Shown here: positions 49,960-58,773 of the stretch, piece by piece | How positions within the stretch are numbered: the first letter of the stretch is position 1 | How the letters are laid out: every line of letters starts with the position of its first letter | NCBI GenBank assembly: GCA_035550735.1 | Contig: DASZOM010000052.1 | Span: 1 to 64,000 of the forward strand | DNA: 64,000 bases | Direction of reading: 5' to 3' | Source of the DNA: JANQRA01 sp035550735 | GTDB lineage: Bacteria; Actinomycetota; Acidimicrobiia; Spongiisociales; ZC4RG35 | Made by a program: the position numbers and the translations under genes | The notes under the pieces: model-generated | Seen by the model: only the letters and a program-made list of their open reading frames with translations | What the model was told of the DNA's origin: nothing | Databases searched by the model: none

Positions 49960-50971
49960 GAACCGACTCCTTCTCGGACATGTCGGCGAGCCTGGCGAGC
50001 AGGTCGGCGGCCCGGCCATCGTCGATGGCAGCCCGGGACCGTGCCAGTGACTCCTCCACCTCCACGCCGGTCACCCGCAACGCCAGCGATGCGCCCAGGA
50101 TCAGTGCGTCGCGATGGGGTCCCGGCTCCCCGGCGAACACCGACCGGATCGCCTCGGCATTGTGCTCGGGGTCGGCGCCGACCAGGTCGGCGGGATCACA
50201 ACGGGGGAAACCGAAGTCGGCCGGGTCCTCCACCGTCTCGGTGACGGATCCCGGCTCGACCCGGAGGAGGTGATACGGGCCGACAGGAGTCGGCTCGTCC
50301 CACCCAGGTGCCCCGTGGATGACATAGGCCCTGGTGATCTCGGTGCCGGCCAGTGTGTCGGCCATCATCCGGGCACAGTCGACGCTGTAGGCCCCGACCA
50401 CCAGGTATGGAGCCCGGGCCGGATTGGCGAGCGGGCCCACCAGATTGAAGATGGTCCGGGTCCCCATCGCCTGACGAACCGGAGCGACGGCCTTCATCGA
50501 GGGGTGGAAATAGGGGGCGAACAGGTACGTGAAACCGGTGGCGTCGAACACGGCCCCGGCGCGTTCGGGGTCCCAGGGCACGTCGAGCCCGAGGGCGGCG
50601 AGGACGTCGAAGCTGCCGCTCCGGGAGGAGACGGCACGGTTGCCGTGCTTGACGATCTCGGCGCCGGCGGCGGCGGCGAGCAGGGCCGCCCCCGTGGAGA
50701 GATTGAGGCTCCCCGAGGAGTCTCCCCCGGTGCCGACCACGTCCACGACCCGGGAGACGTCGTCGATGACGGGCGGGACCGCCTTCGCCTGGAGGCCCAC
50801 TGCGAAGACACGGAGCTCGTCCGCCGTCTCGCCACGGGTCCGCATCCCGGCCAGGGCGGCGGCTGCCACCGAGGGGTCGAGATCGGCGGAGGTGAGATGG
50901 TCGAGGAGACGTTGCGCCTCCTCCTCGATCAGCGGATGCCCGGAGACGATGCGCTCGAGGATGTCTCTCAT
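49952..50971 (-). CDS. trpD: Anthranilate phosphoribosyltransferase
   Basis: The 339-residue protein has the glycine loop VDVVGTGGDSSGSLNLSTG, KHGNRAVSSRSGSFDVL and RTIFNLVGPLANPA. It transfers phosphoribose from PRPP to anthranilate. The ATG at 50971 overlaps the trpG stop (ATGA). The frame continues upstream to 51916, but that part is antisense-like and not homologous. Confidence 0.96.
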   Translation of the reverse strand: MRDILERIVSGHPLIEEEAQRLLDHLTSADLDPSVAAAALAGMRTRGETADELRVFAVGLQAKAVPPVIDDVSRVVDVVGTGGDSSGSLNLSTGAALLAAAAGAEIVKHGNRAVSSRSGSFDVLAALGLDVPWDPERAGAVFDATGFTYLFAPYFHPSMKAVAPVRQAMGTRTIFNLVGPLANPARAPYLVVGAYSVDCARMMADTLAGTEITRAYVIHGAPGWDEPTPVGPYHLLRVEPGSVTETVEDPADFGFPRCDPADLVGADPEHNAEAIRSVFAGEPGPHRDALILGASLALRVTGVEVEESLARSRAAIDDGRAADLLARLADMSEKESVRV

Positions 50972-51576
50972 CGCGCCACCTCGACGACCATCTCCCGCTC
51001 GGGCACACGGAGGGCGAGGAAATTGGCGAGGAGACGATCGCCCACCGGGGTCAGCACGCTCTCGGGATGGAATTGGATCCCTTCCACCGGGAGTCGGCGG
51101 TGACGCAGGCCCATGACCTCGCCATCGGCGGTGCGGGCCGAGACCGTCAGATCGTCGGGGAGACCGGACCGTGGGACCGCCAGGGAGTGGTACCTGCCCG
51201 CCGGGAACGGTGTGGGGAGACCGGCGAAGATGCCATGTCCGTCGTGATGGACTTGGGATGCCTTCCCGTGCATGAGCGCCCGGGCGGGACCGACCCGGCC
51301 CCCATACGCGACCGCTATCGCCTGGTGGCCGAGACAGACCCCGAGAACGGGCACGTGCCCGGCGAGACGACGGACGATTTCGACGATCGTGTCCCCCTCC
51401 TCGGGACGACCCGACCCCGGCGACAGCACCACATGGGTCGCGTCGACGTCCCGGGCTTCCTCGACATCGATCTCGTCGTGATATCGCACGGTGACCTCGG
51501 CACCGAGGACTCGAAACGCCTGCACCAGGTTGTAGGTGAAGGAGTCGTAGCTGTCGATCATCAACACGTGGCTCAC
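50968..51576 (-). CDS. trpG: Anthranilate synthase component II (glutamine amidotransferase)
   Basis: The 202-residue protein is a class I glutamine amidotransferase. The nucleophile Cys lies in VLGVCLGHQAIAVAYGG (about 79-95), the catalytic His and Glu lie in IQFHPESVLT (about 165-174), and the start reads VLMIDSYDSFTYNLVQ. It feeds ammonia to TrpE. The GTG start overlaps the trpE stop, with AAGGAGG 4 bases upstream. Confidence 0.96.
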   Translation of the reverse strand: MSHVLMIDSYDSFTYNLVQAFRVLGAEVTVRYHDEIDVEEARDVDATHVVLSPGSGRPEEGDTIVEIVRRLAGHVPVLGVCLGHQAIAVAYGGRVGPARALMHGKASQVHHDGHGIFAGLPTPFPAGRYHSLAVPRSGLPDDLTVSARTADGEVMGLRHRRLPVEGIQFHPESVLTPVGDRLLANFLALRVPEREMVVEVAR

Positions 51577-52937
51577 AGGCCCTCCTTGGCCATTTCCAAC
51601 GCGGCTTCCATCGCTGCCGCCTTCGACAGCACTTCCTGATGCTCGGCTGCCGGATCGCTGTCGGCGACGATCCCGGCCCCGGCCTGAAAGCTGTATCCCT
51701 CTCCGGTGAACACGATGGTGCGGATCGTGATCGCCTGGTCCATCGAGCCCCCGTGGCCGAAGTAGCCCACCGAGCCCGAGTAGAGACCCCGGGACACCGG
51801 CTCCAACTCGTCGATGATCTCGATGGCCTTGAGCTTGGGAGCACCCGTGACGGTTCCCGCGGGGAAGGCCGCAGCGAACAGGTCGAAGGCGTCCAGGCCG
51901 CGGCGAACGTCACCACTCACCCCGCTCACCATGTGCATCACATGGCTGTATCTCTCGATGGATCGGAACGGCTCGACAACCACCGAGCCGGGCCTGGCCG
52001 TGCGCCCGAGATCGTTGCGGGCCAGGTCGACGAGCATCACGTGCTCGGCAGCCTCCTTCGGGTCCCCGAGCAGCTCACGCTCCAGCCGTCTGTCCTCCTC
52101 CTCGGTGTCTCCCCTCCGGCGGGTCCCGGCGATGGGTCGCAACTCGGCTCGACCCCCCTTGAGCCGGGCGAGAGCCTCGGGCGAGGACCCCACCACCTGG
52201 CTGTCGCCGAGGTCGAGGAAGTACATGTAGGGAGACGGGTTGAGCAGTCGCAGTGCCCGATACGCGGCGAAGGGCTCCACCTCGGTCTCACCGGAGAACC
52301 GGATCGACAGCACCAGCTGGTAGACGTCACCGGCCGAGATCCGCTCCTTGACGCGCTCTACCCCCGCCATGAACCCCTCCCGGGTCATGCTCGGAGTGGC
52401 CGCCTGGTGACGTGCCGTGTGACGAGGATCATCGAGGGGGCCGCGCAGGATCTCGATCACCTCTGCCCGGAGGGCGACACGCTCGGCCGCCGGCCCGGCA
52501 TGAAGGAGCGCCATCCGGCGGGTGAGGTGATCGAAGACGAGGATCGAGTCGGTGGCGACGAACATGCCCTCACCCACCGCCGATGCATGTGGCGCCGGTG
52601 GGAGCTTGTAGAGACGTCGCACGAGGTCGAATGCAGCGACCCCCACGAGCCCGCCCGTGAACGGGGTCGACCTGGTGTCGGCGGGCTCACACACAGGAGC
52701 CTCACGGAGGGCGCGTCGCAGACCGTCGAGCACGTCGCCCGAGCGTGGGGCGGACCGGTCATCGGTCAGCTCGTCGACCGGGATCCGCCGGCAGTCACCG
52801 AAACCGATGAAGGAGTAGCGGCCGGCATGGCCTGCCTCGACACTCTCCAGCAGATAGCGGGGCCGGAGTGGTGCCAGCCGCAGGAAGGCGGACACCGGAG
52901 TGTGCAGGTCTGCCGCTATGTCGAAGATCGATTCCAT
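51573..52937 (-). CDS. trpE: Anthranilate synthase component I
   Basis: The 454-residue protein has the chorismate-binding domain with PIAGTRRRGDTEEEDRRLE, LVDLARNDLGRTARPGSV and FPAGTVTGAPKLKAIEIIDE. An N-terminal region begins MESIFDIAADLHTPVSAFLR and holds the Trp feedback site. The ATG at 52937 is preferred over an upstream in-frame start at 52991, which falls inside the attenuator. It is the first structural gene of trpEGDCFBA. Confidence 0.96.
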   Translation of the reverse strand: MESIFDIAADLHTPVSAFLRLAPLRPRYLLESVEAGHAGRYSFIGFGDCRRIPVDELTDDRSAPRSGDVLDGLRRALREAPVCEPADTRSTPFTGGLVGVAAFDLVRRLYKLPPAPHASAVGEGMFVATDSILVFDHLTRRMALLHAGPAAERVALRAEVIEILRGPLDDPRHTARHQAATPSMTREGFMAGVERVKERISAGDVYQLVLSIRFSGETEVEPFAAYRALRLLNPSPYMYFLDLGDSQVVGSSPEALARLKGGRAELRPIAGTRRRGDTEEEDRRLERELLGDPKEAAEHVMLVDLARNDLGRTARPGSVVVEPFRSIERYSHVMHMVSGVSGDVRRGLDAFDLFAAAFPAGTVTGAPKLKAIEIIDELEPVSRGLYSGSVGYFGHGGSMDQAITIRTIVFTGEGYSFQAGAGIVADSDPAAEHQEVLSKAAAMEAALEMAKEGL

Positions 52938-52981
52938 GGTTCCCTCGTCGGTCGGGTGTCGAGGAGGGCTCCCGGGAATCG

Positions 52982-53010
52982 AAAAACCCACCTCGTGTCG
53001 TGAGGTGGGT
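52982..53010 (-). terminator. trp attenuator terminator
   Basis: ACCCACCTC (minus strand, 53010-53002) pairs perfectly with GAGGTGGGT (52994-52986) around a 7-base loop, followed by five T. An alternative pairing uses minus-strand GAGGTGG at 53049-53043 with CCACCTC at 53008-53002, which would form the antiterminator when the ribosome stalls at the Trp codons. Confidence 0.9.
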
Positions 53011-53048
53011 CTTGCTGTGTCTCGTCGTGAGCAAAGTGGTCGCCACCT

Positions 53049-53099
53049 CTATGGGTTGGACCACCACCAATTCCGGTCGGGGAGAAGGCTCTTGCTCAT
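53049..53099 (-). CDS. trpL: trp operon leader peptide
   Basis: The leader encodes MSKSLLPDRNWWWSNP, 16 residues with three consecutive Trp codons (53061-53069). It lies 39 bp before the attenuator hairpin. Low charged tRNA-Trp would stall the ribosome there. The 1:2 pairing (GTGGTC at 53064-53059 with GACCAC at 53041-53036) would then be covered and the antiterminator favoured. No Shine-Dalgarno site precedes the ATG, in line with the promoter position, which predicts a transcript starting about 3 bases before it. Confidence 0.9.
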   Translation of the reverse strand: MSKSLLPDRNWWWSNP

Positions 53100-53108
53100 G
53101 AGGGACCG

Positions 53109-53137
53109 GTTCTACCAGCGCGCCTGCGCATCGTCAA
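53109..53137 (-). promoter_or_regulatory. trp operon promoter, TTGACG-N17-TAGAAC
   Basis: On the minus strand TTGACG (53137-53132) and TAGAAC (53114-53109) are separated by 17 bases. Transcription should begin near 53102, only 3 bases before the trpL ATG, so the leader mRNA would be essentially leaderless. Confidence 0.75.
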
Positions 53138-53239
53138 CCCCCAGGCGACGACCGCCTGTCCAAAAGTCGGAGTGCTTTGTCAACAGATGGGACTAATGGC
53201 CCATTGCCGAGATGACTAATCACCTGACACCATCGACAC

Positions 53240-53542
53240 ATGGCGGAACTTGCCTTGGGAGGCATAGAGCTGGCCGTTCGGCCCAGGGCCCGGTCGGGCC
53301 AATGCATGCACGCCGCCAACGTCTCTGTCGTCGCCGCAGGTGTGGAACGTCGAATCTGCGAGGGCTGTGGCCATCTCAGCATCGGCTTCGTCTCCGAGGT
53401 GTACGGTCCGGTGCATCGCAGCCACTTCACCCGACCGGCTGACGAGGCCATGGGCGAATCCACCGTGTATCCGTTCTCCGACGTCGAGTGGTTCGGGGTG
53501 AGACGGCGACGTCATGCAGACCCCGAGGCACTCCTGGTCTGA
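53240..53542 (+). CDS. Small CxxC protein, unknown
   Basis: The 100-residue protein has Cys in RSGQCMHAAN and a CxxC knuckle with a following His in RRICEGCGHLSIGF, which could bind zinc. The rest is acidic to basic without known motifs. It is read divergently from the trp leader, with about 100 bp between it and the trp promoter. An antisense frame (53134-53463) also exists, but this strand has the better metal-site pattern. The ribosome site is weak. Confidence 0.5.
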   Translation: MAELALGGIELAVRPRARSGQCMHAANVSVVAAGVERRICEGCGHLSIGFVSEVYGPVHRSHFTRPADEAMGESTVYPFSDVEWFGVRRRRHADPEALLV

Positions 53543-53550
53543 GCCGGTGT

Positions 53551-54576
53551 TCAGTCGCCCTCGTTGACGATCGGCGCCACCTTGCCCAGCAATTCGATGC
53601 TGCGCAGCACCCTCTCGTGAGGCAGGGTGCCGACGCTGATGTGCAGCTCGAATCGGTTGATCCCGAGCACCTCCTCGAAGCGGAGGATCTTCGCCGCAAC
53701 CGTCTCCACGTCCCCGAGCACCAGCGAGCCCTCCGGCGAGCGCATCACATCGAACTGCTCTCTCGTCATCGGTCCCCATCCCCGCTCGCGGCCGAGACGG
53801 GTCATCGCCGCCGCGTAGGAGGTGTAGTACTCCTCGGCAGCCTGCTCATTCGAGTCAGAGATGTAGCCGTGCGCGTGAACCGAGAGCGGTGCCTGGGCGG
53901 GGTCGTGACCCGACTCGACGAGGGTCTGACGGTGGAGGTCGGCGAACATCCGAAACCGGTCGGGGCTGCCTCCTATGATCGCCAACGCGACCGGGAGCCC
54001 GCGGGTCGCGGCACGCACTATCGACTGGGGCGTCCCCCCGACCGCCACCCTTATCGGGAGCTTTCGCTCCGGTCTCGGGTATACCCCCTGGCCCCGTATC
54101 GGCGGGCGGAATCTTCCCGTCCATTCGAACCCGCCTTCGTTGTCCCTGATCTGGAGCAACAGATCGAGCTTCTCGACGAAGAGCTCGTCGTAGTCGTCCA
54201 GGGAGTAGCCGAAGAGGGGGAACGACTCGATGAACGACCCTCGACCGACCAGCAGCTCGGCGCGGCCCGACGAGATCAGATCCAAGGTCGCGTACTGCTG
54301 GAAGACACGCACCGGATCGTCCGTGCTGAGGATGGACACGGCGGGAAAGAGACGGATGCGCGAGGTGCGGCCGGCCGCGGCTGCGAGAACCACCGCGGGC
54401 GCCGAGGATGCGAAGTCGGGGCGGTGGTGCTCGCCGAGACCGTAGACATCGAGCCCCGCCGCCTCGGCGGCCACGACCTCCTCGACGACCTGACGCAGAC
54501 GCTCGCCATGACCGATCACCTCATCGTTGCCGAACGAAGGGATGGTCTCGGCGAAGCTGGTGATACCGAGCTCCAT
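53551..54576 (-). CDS. LLM-class flavin-dependent oxidoreductase (bacterial luciferase-like)
   Basis: The 341-residue protein has the luciferase-like barrel with GLDVYGLGEHHRPDFASSAP (about 42-61), ILSTDDPVRVFQQYATLDLI and GRAELLVGRGSF. PIRVAVGGTPQSIVRAA sits near the flavin phosphate site. It uses FMN or F420; the cofactor cannot be fixed by eye. The ATG at 54576 gives the usual family N-terminus (MELGITSFAETIP); a longer frame to 54675 does not. It converges with the small CxxC gene, 8 bp apart. Confidence 0.9.
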   Translation of the reverse strand: MELGITSFAETIPSFGNDEVIGHGERLRQVVEEVVAAEAAGLDVYGLGEHHRPDFASSAPAVVLAAAAGRTSRIRLFPAVSILSTDDPVRVFQQYATLDLISSGRAELLVGRGSFIESFPLFGYSLDDYDELFVEKLDLLLQIRDNEGGFEWTGRFRPPIRGQGVYPRPERKLPIRVAVGGTPQSIVRAATRGLPVALAIIGGSPDRFRMFADLHRQTLVESGHDPAQAPLSVHAHGYISDSNEQAAEEYYTSYAAAMTRLGRERGWGPMTREQFDVMRSPEGSLVLGDVETVAAKILRFEEVLGINRFELHISVGTLPHERVLRSIELLGKVAPIVNEGD

Positions 54577-54644
54577 GTAGGAGAGAACACGTATCAGGCC
54601 GCGTGACTTCCGCTCTATCCCGTCGACAAGGACAGGAGCAGGAG

Positions 54645-54911
54645 TTGACCGTTTCGAGCACCCATCCCGCGACACCCGACAGGGTCGAACGGGCTGTGAT
54701 CCTGGCCGCGGGGGCAGTCGCCCTCAGCGCCGTCATCGCAGGGGCGATGCTGGTCTCGTCGGTCACCGGAACCGCCTCGACCGAGGCGCCGGCCCCGACG
54801 GGGAGCGAAGTCGTCATCTCCGCACCTGGCCACCCGACAGGTCCAACGATCACGGCCAACGGGGACGAGGAGAGGCGGGGCGGCATGTCGAATCCGCTGC
54901 ACGCGGACTGA
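54645..54911 (+). CDS. Small membrane-anchored protein, unknown
   Basis: From a TTG start with AGGAG 6 bases upstream, the 88-residue product has a short N-terminus and one membrane span (AVILAAGAVALSAVIAGAML). A Thr/Pro/Ala-rich outside part follows, ending SNPLHAD. An upstream GTG at 54603 is also in frame. A strong hairpin follows 33 bp after the stop, as expected for a single-gene unit. No family is recognised. Confidence 0.55.
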   Translation: MTVSSTHPATPDRVERAVILAAGAVALSAVIAGAMLVSSVTGTASTEAPAPTGSEVVISAPGHPTGPTITANGDEERRGGMSNPLHAD

Positions 54912-54944
54912 GACGGAGGCTTCCGACAAGGGGGAACGAGTGGG

Positions 54945-54968
54945 ACCCCGGGCCGACAGGCCCGGGGT
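54945..54968. terminator. Perfect hairpin terminator
   Basis: ACCCCGGGCC pairs with GGCCCGGGGT over 10 bp around a GACA loop and is followed by TCTCCTTG. It lies between the small membrane gene (plus) and the convergent end of the sigma/CHAT operon (minus), and can serve both. Confidence 0.75.
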
Positions 54969-55047
54969 TCTCCTTGTCCGCGATCACGATCGGTGAGAGC
55001 TCGAGCCCCCTTGACGGGCACCTGCCCTCAGATGGCGGGCAGTCGCC

Positions 55048-55509
55048 TCAGAGAACGACCCATTGGGTCTTGATGACCGGCCCGCCGTTGAAGCGGAGCA
55101 CGAGGCTCAGCGGCCCGGACAGGATGCCTTCGGCCTCGAAGTGACCCTGTTCGTCGGATTGGACCGTGAAGAACGTCCCCGCGGAGTGGATGTCCACCCG
55201 GTACGGGGTCTCCGGTTCGATCTGTCCGAGCAGACGCTGGGCGGCATCGTCGTACTCGATGTCCAGCGTCCATCGCCCGGCCTGAAACGAGAGCATCCGG
55301 GCCGTGATCGACGACCGGACACCGGCGGGCACATCCTCCTCGATCGAGTCGAAGTCGAGACGCGCCAGCTCGGCGTCGATCTGACGCCAGCCGAGTGCCG
55401 CCCTGGCGAACTCGACCACGTCGGTCGGCACAGGGTCACCCTCGGCGAGACCGCGGCGAAGTTTGGCGAGGACTTGCTCGTCCTCGTGCGACATGGGGAT
55501 TTCGCTCAA
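55048..55509 (-). CDS. Third gene of the CHAT/sigma operon, unknown
   Basis: The 153-residue protein has a helical N-terminal half (DEQVLAKLRRGLAEGD, VVEFARAALGWRQIDAELAR). The C-terminal half is beta-rich, with GRWTLDIEYDDAAQRLLGQI and GILSGPLSLVLRFNGGPV, similar in style to carboxypeptidase-regulatory-like or transthyretin-like domains. It could be the anti-sigma factor or a scaffold. The TTG start has AGGAGG 6 bases upstream and overlaps the sigma gene stop (TTGA). I do not recognise the family with certainty. Confidence 0.75.
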   Translation of the reverse strand: MSEIPMSHEDEQVLAKLRRGLAEGDPVPTDVVEFARAALGWRQIDAELARLDFDSIEEDVPAGVRSSITARMLSFQAGRWTLDIEYDDAAQRLLGQIEPETPYRVDIHSAGTFFTVQSDEQGHFEAEGILSGPLSLVLRFNGGPVIKTQWVVL

Positions 55510-56120
55510 TGCTCACCTCCTGCCCGCGAAGAGCCGCCGCCAAGCGCCCTGATACGCGTCATCGCCGCCCTCAGCTTGTCCAGACATCGCGATCTGGTGG
55601 GTCCCAGGCTGCCAATCGGCTTCTCCAGCAACTCGGCGATCTCCTCGTAGCTGAGTGCCGGCTCCACGGTGAAGAGGCGGAGCAGCCGGCGACAGGGCTC
55701 ATCGAGCGCTGCGAAGGCGGCGACCACCTCACGGCTCTCCTCGTCGTCGATCAGCATCTGCTCGAGTGACGTCGACGTGTCGGCGACATCGTTGGTGAAT
55801 TCGGTGGGCACAGCCCGCTTGGACACGCCGAGCACCCTCATCGCCTCACGACGACAGGTCGTCGCCAGCCAGCCCGGAAGACGCTCGGGGTCCTTGATCG
55901 ACCCGACGTTCTCGATGAGACGGAGCCAGACGGTCTGAGACACGTCCTTGGCCGTGGCGTCGTCGAGACGAAAGCTGCGGGCGATCGACCAGACCATCTG
56001 CCCGAAACGGTCGACCAGGGCATCCCAGGCAGCCTGCTCGCCATTGGCAGCAAGCTCCAGCAATTCTCCGTGGGACAGGGCCTCGATGCCGGGATCGTAG
56101 GCGTCGGCGGCCGCGGTCAT
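55506..56120 (-). CDS. ECF-like sigma-70 family sigma factor
   Basis: The 204-residue protein has sigma region 2 (about 24-95; ALVDRFGQMVWSIARSF and AKDVSQTVWLRLIENVG). Region 4 (about 135-190) has LDEPCRRLLRLFTVEPALSY and the helix-turn-helix EEIAELLEKPIGSLGPTRSR. The linker is about 40 residues with no region 3. It overlaps the CHAT gene upstream by 4 bp (ATGA) and the small unknown gene downstream, so all three are made from one transcript. Confidence 0.92.
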   Translation of the reverse strand: MTAAADAYDPGIEALSHGELLELAANGEQAAWDALVDRFGQMVWSIARSFRLDDATAKDVSQTVWLRLIENVGSIKDPERLPGWLATTCRREAMRVLGVSKRAVPTEFTNDVADTSTSLEQMLIDDEESREVVAAFAALDEPCRRLLRLFTVEPALSYEEIAELLEKPIGSLGPTRSRCLDKLRAAMTRIRALGGGSSRAGGEH

Positions 56121-58708
56121 GCCCCGACACAGATGAACGACGCCGCGGCTGCGAACCCGGCAGGATCGTGGGCCATGCCCGCCTGCGCCGTGGCCAGCGC
56201 TCGGGCCGGCTCCACGGCGCCGATCAGCCCGCGATGGAATCGCTCCATGAGCTCAGGTGTCGCCGGTGAATCGGGAACCAGGCCGACGCTCGCCACCACG
56301 GTCCGCGTCCCCATGCTCAAGAGTGCCGAGGTGAGCCCGGCCAGCTCGTCACCCTCGCCCGTCTCCGTGTACCCGGAGTCGCAAGCCGATAGGACCACCA
56401 CGGCCGGAACCGAGCCGAGTCTCTCCAAGTCGTAGACATTGAGGTCACCGTCGGCGAGACGAAGCGAGGAGAACATGGGGTTCTCCGTCGAGAAGGAGGC
56501 ATGACATGCGATGTGTGCCGTGCCCGCCCGGCCCATCGCCTCCCGGACATCGGCAACGGTCCCGTCGGTCGCGACGACATCCGCCGGGGGATACAGAGAC
56601 GCGATCCGGGCCGCCTCACCTTCCGCCGAGACGAGGTCGGGTCCCGCCGTGACCAGAATCGGCCGGTTCTCATCTCCTCCCACCGACCTGCCCGCCCGCC
56701 ACCACATCTCCGCCGAGGGGGCGACCGAGACGGCTCGATCGGCCAGCGACGGCAACGCTCCCCACGGCACCGCCATCAGTGCAGGCGGCGGGACCACGAT
56801 CACGTCGTCCGCCCTCGCCCTGAGACCGTCGAGCAGAACCCGGTCGAGACGGCCCAGCACCGAAGGGTCGAGCCGGCGTCCCAGGCGCGCCGATCTCCTC
56901 ATGGCGAAGCGGGCTCGTCGCAGCTCGGCGTCGATCTCGGACCCGGCCCCCAGCTCGAGCAGTCGCGCCCTCCCCTTCTCGAGATGGACGCAGATCAATC
57001 GGTCGTCGTGGAAGCCGAGCTCGAGCAAAGACCGTGAGCCGAGCTCGTCGATGAGATCGTCGACGGCGATGCTCCCGTGGCCGCTCTCTCCCGTTCCTCG
57101 TCGACCACGCTCTCTTGCCACGATCTGACCCTGGAGACGACGTCTCCGTTCCATCAGCTCGACGGTCTCGACGCCTGCCGACCTGCGGAACGCGGCCTCG
57201 ATCTGGCGAAGCTCCTCCAGCCTGGCGCGGGTGGCTTCGTCCTTGGCAGGCACGACCGGGCGGTGGCGCAGTGCCCGCGCCCTAGACCGATCCAGATTGA
57301 CCAGGATGCGGCGGGGGCGCCCGGAGCGCATGGCGAGGTCGACCGACATCCGCCCCAACTCCTCGGCCTGTCTCTCGATGCCGTGACGCAGGTCGGTGGC
57401 GCCGAGTGTCGACTGGAACCGGTCGAGTAGACCGAGACCGGAGCGCACTGCAGCCCACGACCGCCGGAGGTCGCCCTCTCCGAGACGGAGACGGGCCCTC
57501 GCCACGTGGGAATGCAGTAACAGCTCGGGTGGCCCGGTCTCGACGGCCGCGACCCTGGCCAGGCATCGGGTGGCCACAGCGTGGTCCCCGAGGTCCAGGG
57601 CAATTCGGGCCGCCAGCAGCTGGGCCTGTGCAGCCCCGATCGCAATACCGTCGTCATCCATTCGGCCCGCGATGTCGAGGACTTCGCCGAGCAGCTCCGG
57701 AGTGGCGCCCTTCAGTTGCTGCCTCGCCTCCACCAGAGTCAGGCGAACCTCCAGGTCGGTCCCATAACCCGAGGTCGACTCGAGGAGTGAAATGGCCTCA
57801 CCGGCGTGTGCGATCGCCTCCTCGGGCCGGCCGGCGAGGAGGGCGGCGCGGGCTGCAACCACCAGGGCGTTGCGGAGATGGTTCCCGTCGCCGGCTCTGC
57901 GCCGTGCATCGGCGATGTCACCGGCGAGACGAAGTGCCTCCCGGTACAGCCCGGCGCTGATCAGCACCTCACAACGGGCCACATGCTGGGGGGCCGTGTC
58001 CCCCGTGAGGTCCATGTAGATCTGATCGCTGGTCTGGAGGAGACGCAGGGCCTCGGGGATGTCTCCTCGATAGGCCTGCACCGTGCCCAGGTTGTGCATG
58101 ATCCCGCTGACGGCGGGCAGGTGCCCCTGCGACTCGGCGATGACCAGCGCCTCGAAGAGGTCGTTGGCGGCGCGGGCGAGGTCGCCGGTGGCGATGTGGA
58201 GATCGCCCAGGTTCTGCAGGGTGGAGCGGATCATCAAAGCGTCATCCGCCTCCCGAAATGCGGGGAGGGACGCTTCGTAGCCCTCGATAGCCGAAGCCAC
58301 GTCACCGGCGAGGTCGCTGATCACCGCCCGCTGGTAGGAGCAACGAGCTGTCAGATATGAGGTGTTCGCCAGCGATCGGGCGCCATCCACGGCGGTGACG
58401 GCTTCCGTCGCCCGGCCTGCGATGGTGAGCGCCCCCGCCTTGGTGAGCGACGCCAGGACCTGCTCCTCGGGGCTGCCTGCCTTCCCGGCCTCGGCTTCGG
58501 CGTCGCCGGCGTAGGCGATCGCCTCGTCGAACCGGCCGAGGATCCGAGCGGAGACACTGAGCGCCCGAAGCGTCCTGGCCCGTTCCACATGCTCGGATCG
58601 CGCCAGGGCCCCGAGGTGACGGAGACCGTCGTCGAGCACCGCCTCGGGATGGCCGTTGGCGGCTTCGAGCAAGCGGTCGGCGGTCGAGTTCAGACCGGCA
58701 TCGCCCAT
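56117..58708 (-). CDS. TPR-CHAT protein (caspase-like protease)
   Basis: The 863-residue protein has an N-terminal array of tetratricopeptide-like helices (about 15-430), a helical connector, and a C-terminal CHAT domain (about 580-863). The protease dyad is intact: His736 in AHIACHASFSTENP and Cys776 in VVVLSACDSGYTETGEGDEL. CHAT proteases are caspase/separase relatives that cut a partner protein when the TPR part is triggered. The ATG at 58708 has AAGGA 7 bases upstream and avoids an N-terminal extension. It heads the operon with the sigma factor and is divergent from the subtilase gene. Confidence 0.93.
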   Translation of the reverse strand: MGDAGLNSTADRLLEAANGHPEAVLDDGLRHLGALARSEHVERARTLRALSVSARILGRFDEAIAYAGDAEAEAGKAGSPEEQVLASLTKAGALTIAGRATEAVTAVDGARSLANTSYLTARCSYQRAVISDLAGDVASAIEGYEASLPAFREADDALMIRSTLQNLGDLHIATGDLARAANDLFEALVIAESQGHLPAVSGIMHNLGTVQAYRGDIPEALRLLQTSDQIYMDLTGDTAPQHVARCEVLISAGLYREALRLAGDIADARRRAGDGNHLRNALVVAARAALLAGRPEEAIAHAGEAISLLESTSGYGTDLEVRLTLVEARQQLKGATPELLGEVLDIAGRMDDDGIAIGAAQAQLLAARIALDLGDHAVATRCLARVAAVETGPPELLLHSHVARARLRLGEGDLRRSWAAVRSGLGLLDRFQSTLGATDLRHGIERQAEELGRMSVDLAMRSGRPRRILVNLDRSRARALRHRPVVPAKDEATRARLEELRQIEAAFRRSAGVETVELMERRRRLQGQIVARERGRRGTGESGHGSIAVDDLIDELGSRSLLELGFHDDRLICVHLEKGRARLLELGAGSEIDAELRRARFAMRRSARLGRRLDPSVLGRLDRVLLDGLRARADDVIVVPPPALMAVPWGALPSLADRAVSVAPSAEMWWRAGRSVGGDENRPILVTAGPDLVSAEGEAARIASLYPPADVVATDGTVADVREAMGRAGTAHIACHASFSTENPMFSSLRLADGDLNVYDLERLGSVPAVVVLSACDSGYTETGEGDELAGLTSALLSMGTRTVVASVGLVPDSPATPELMERFHRGLIGAVEPARALATAQAGMAHDPAGFAAAASFICVGA

Positions 58709-58773
58709 GGATCGATCCTTATACTCGCAGGGCTCGGGCGGGGACCGCCCGCCCACGTCTCTGAGGGGGGATC

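Noticed and set aside
50972..51916. N-terminal extension of trpD
   Set aside because: It is the shadow of trpG and trpE; the ATG at 50971 with ATGA overlap fits TrpD exactly.
53191..53220. Two direct GACTAAT repeats upstream of the trp promoter, considered as a repressor site
   Set aside because: Seven-base repeats 23 bp apart can be chance, they do not match the known TrpR operator, and no TrpR-like gene is seen.
53134..53463. A 109-codon minus-strand frame opposite the small CxxC gene
   Set aside because: It would cover the trp promoter and has no family features; the plus-strand product has a plausible zinc site.
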